Source: Azolla pinnata
Taxonomy: Eukaryota; Streptophyta; Polypodiopsida; Salviniales; Salviniaceae
Assembly (NCBI GenBank): GCA_037176905.1
Contig: JBBBWG010011324.1
Location: 1 to 20,911 of the forward strand
DNA: 20,911 nt
Direction: 5' to 3'
Position numbers and translations under genes: made by a program. The notes beneath the pieces are model-generated. The model had not been told where the DNA came from. It did no database searches and saw only the letters and a list, made by a program, of their open reading frames with translations. Within the stretch, counting starts at the first letter, position 1, and each line of letters starts with the position of its first letter. This document shows, piece after piece, positions 18,761-20,911 of this stretch.

Positions 18761-19715
18761 CGATTCTAATACCAACAACTATAGAAAAGAATGACATGTA
18801 GATTGGCTGGTTGGATGTCTATGACAATTTTTCTGAAAGTCAAAGATAGACATAGAGACAAAAAAAAAAAGAGACAAAAGGCTAAAAGTCAACACATACT
18901 AGGAATTTTGCAAATAATTACAAGTGATTGAACCCATCAACGAAAAGGATATCTTTGCATGTCCTGGAGCACGTAAGGAACTTGAGGTTCAATCTAGGTG
19001 GACAATGCCTTATTTTTATGGCTTCAATCAAGATACGGATTGGGTCCAAATCTCCATCACTATTGGAAAGATACAAAATCTATTTTAGAGAACACAGTAG
19101 TGCAGCATTGCATAGAACACAACAAGCCCAATCAATGGTGCCACCAAATAGTATGAAATGAATGACTTGTTGCTCTTAGCTTTTTATGACTAATTTGGTC
19201 GTGTGTATTCAATTTGATTTATATTACGACAAACTGTAGCTTATGCATGAACGGAGGACCGGTTTTGTTGCTCAACTTCAAATGGGAAATAGTTGTGATT
19301 TTGCCTTCATTGTGGCATGTAGCATTGTGATAAATAAAGGATATCTGATTTCATAGCTCAACAATAACATTTAAAAAATGTCTGTTCCAATTTCATAGCC
19401 CAATTGTCTCGCTTCGAGTTGATGTGTCACCTTTGAACTTGTGTGGGCTTATTCCCTCGATTGGTAGAATGCGTGCATGTAGCACAGGGCAGAGAGCAAC
19501 AAAGTCGGTAGTGGAAGCGCATCAATTGCTGTAATCTACGACGAGAACGATTTGTAAGTGGACCAAGACTCGGAAGCATTGATCAATCACATGTTGAAAA
19601 GAGTTTAAGAGGTGGGGCTAGAAGAGAACAACGAATCGTGCATCCGTAATCGAGTATAAAAGAACTATCCGAGAATGAAAAAAAAGAAAAGACTCCTACG
19701 TATTCATTTGGGAGG
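18761..19715. other. Region upstream of the P450 fragment, no gene recognised
   Basis: AT-rich sequence with only short open frames, the longest at 18928-19161 (77 codons) without motif. The part nearest 19715 should hold the P450 promoter if it was ever active: GAGTATAAAAGAAC at about 19653-19666 is a TATA-like motif about 55 bp upstream of the ATG. Confidence 0.4.
19653..19666 (+). promoter_or_regulatory. Candidate TATA box of the P450 gene
   Basis: TATAAAAG inside GAGTATAAAAGAAC, about 55 bp before the ATG at 19716. Position and orientation fit a plant core promoter with a short leader. Not otherwise supported. Confidence 0.45.
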
Positions 19716-19952
19716 ATGGTGAGCATAGACGAGTGGAGCTATAGCCTTCCGGCCAGTAGCAGCAGCTGGTTGTACACATTCTTGATAGTTTCGTTCGGGT
19801 GGGCGCTCGTGGTAGCAGGGCTAGCAACTGTAGAGGTACAACTATGGTGGTGGAGATGGGGTCGGAGAGCGGCAGGTACATGCTAGGACACCAAGTTACT
19901 TAGCATTCAATAACAAGTTTAAACTACACATGATAGCAAATATAGTGTACTG

Positions 19953-19994
19953 CCGTTATACGCGAATATGGTACCGTTATACGCGAATATGGTT
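19953..19994. repeat. Two exact 21-bp tandem copies in the P450 intron
   Basis: CCGTTATACGCGAATATGGT occurs at 19953 and again at 19974, a 21-base period; only the final base of the unit differs. It lies in the middle of the inferred intron. Confidence 0.9.
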
Positions 19995-20134
19995 CCTGCA
20001 GAACAGTAATAATTAATTCATATGAGGTACAACTACACAATAATTTGAAGAACTCTTTCCCAATGTAAAGGAGTTTCATCATAAATGCCAAAAAATCTTT
20101 CATTTTTTTCTTTTACCTCAAAAAACTCTTTCAG

Positions 20135-20140
20135 GCAGCA

Positions 20141-20171
<31 letters not shown>

Positions 20172-20260
20172 ATGGTGGTTGAAATATCAGGGTAAGGCAA
20201 AGCAGAAGGAGGGTGGTGGTGGTCAACACCATGATCATGATCATGATCATGATCATCATC
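20135..20260 (+). repeat. CAG and CATGAT microsatellites inside the P450 linker
   Basis: A CAG/AGC run at about 20135-20171, with one AAC interruption, encodes polyserine in the P450 frame. A CATGAT run at about 20230-20257 encodes alternating His and Asp. The second repeat is self-complementary (ATGATC/GATCAT). Both lie between the membrane anchor and the PPGP hinge, where length is least constrained. Confidence 0.85.
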
Positions 20261-20562
20261 TTCCGCCGGGGCCGAGGCTGTCGGGGATGGTGCCGGTGGT
20301 GGGGCATCTTCCGTGGTTGATGGCGGCGAAGAAGTCGTTGCACGAGCACCTCGCGGGGCTCGCGAGGGCCCACGGGCCCATCGTGTTCCTTCGGCTCGGG
20401 CGCGGAGCGGCCGCGGTCGTTTCGAGCCCCGCGCTCGCGCGCGAGGCGCTTCGCACCCATGACGCCATCTTCGCCCACCGCCCGTCGTTCGGCAGCTCCG
20501 AGCATCTCGGAGGCCCCGACGGGCGCCGCTCCGTCGCGCTCCTGCCCCTCGGCGACGAGTGG

Positions 20563-20911
20563 CGGTACTAGACCGCATTCCCCAGGATCTTAATCCTAAT
20601 ATTCGTTTCGATGCAGATTCGTAACTGAACTTCTCGTACCCGTTGATGTCTTTGCAACTGTTAGTGGACTACATCCAATTGCTATTTCCTATGTGTAGCT
20701 TGTACATACTAAGCTTGTGACGGTACTAGACTAGATTTACTCGAATCGTGTGCCTTGCACTATTGGTGTCGAATATTGAATGACGCGTCGCCGAATCTTG
20801 TAACTGCTTCAGATTCATAGCTAAAGTCCTCGTGATCATGTATTTTTGCGACCGTGGCGAACGATATCCAATCACTCTTTTTTATTATTATGTACATACG
20901 AAGCCTGCGAC
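20563..20911. repeat. Diverged tandem repeat of ~158-190 bp, continuing past the window edge
   Basis: CGGTACTAGAC starts at 20563 and at 20721. The two units then share CAGATTC-TAACTGAA/CAGATTCATAGCTAAA, CTCGTG-, TTTGC-AC, an ACTACATCCAATTGCT/ACGATATCCAATCACT phrase, and the ending TGTACATACTAAGCTTGTGAC versus the variant TGTACATACGAAGCCTGCGA. The second unit carries about 30 extra bases. Its end coincides with the end of the window, so more copies may follow. The first unit begins exactly where P450 homology stops. Confidence 0.75.

Larger units (their letters stand above)
19716..20571 (+). pseudogene. Cytochrome P450, N-terminal third only (3'-truncated), two exons
   Basis: Exon 1 is 19716-19875 and exon 2 is 20135-20571, with a 259-bp GT-AG intron. 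The donor reads GCAG|GTACAT and the acceptor CTCTTTCAG|GC after a T-rich tract. The join keeps the frame and gives 198 aa. Residues 18-40 (WLYTFLIVSFGWALVV...) are the membrane anchor, followed by a Trp/Arg-rich stop-transfer stretch. A linker of polyserine and repeated His-Asp comes next, both microsatellite-encoded. Then LPPGPRL, the proline-rich hinge (PPGP at 97-100), VVGHLPWL, HGPIVFLRLG and FAHRPSF follow as in plant A-type (CYP71-clan) enzymes. The match stops at GDEW, in the C-helix region; the next codons read Arg, Tyr, stop inside a tandem repeat. The oxygen-binding I-helix, ExxR and heme Cys are all absent, so it cannot be a working P450. Exon 2 is far richer in GC than its surroundings. 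The intron is my inference. Confidence 0.75.

Overview
This looks like nuclear DNA of a flowering plant. It holds three intact nuclear genes for organelle-type proteins with GT-AG introns, a plant-type cytochrome P450 N-terminus, TTTAGGG telomere-type motifs, and remnants of plant Ty3/gypsy-type retroelements between AT-rich repeats. The very GC-rich first part of the P450 against an AT-rich background fits a monocot, but that is inference and I cannot name a species.

Layout. 1-2566: no gene recognised; short tandem repeats at 1-252 and about 1500-2060. 2567-3442 (minus): single-exon gene for a small, probably plastid LON-domain protein without ATPase or protease parts. 3443-5541: its leader, a 131-bp duplication, and an LTR-like sequence carrying a six-pentamer heat-shock element just upstream of a TATA box. 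5542-9216 (minus): four-exon gene for an organellar, probably plastid, J-domain protein (232 aa after splicing), with tandem repeats inside its introns. 9217-10731: leader, interstitial telomeric motifs and intergenic DNA. 10732-13004 (minus): five-exon gene for a bL19 ribosomal protein (184 aa), probably mitochondrial, with a recent three-copy 211-bp array ending 14 bases from an exon. 13005-14420: upstream region of the L19 gene, holding about 500 bp of minisatellite packed with perfect heat-shock-element pentamers, a partial duplication of the whole block, and a six-copy 26-bp repeat. 14420-19715: repeat-dominated DNA with a broken gypsy pol fragment (15720-16430), a five-to-six-copy array of about 188 bp (16563-17533) and a gag-like relic (18383-18760). 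19716-20571 (plus): N-terminal third of a cytochrome P450 (two exons), cut off where another tandem repeat begins; that repeat runs to the window edge.

The three intact genes all lie on the minus strand, and their products point to organelle proteostasis and translation (LON-domain protein, J co-chaperone, ribosomal protein). Plant nuclear neighbours are normally transcribed separately, so I do not claim an operon. The signals most worth a second look are the two unrelated sequences that both carry long in-register heat-shock elements, and the P450 cut by a tandem repeat. I found no CRISPR, no complete tRNA or rRNA gene, and no novel multi-gene system that the sequence supports.
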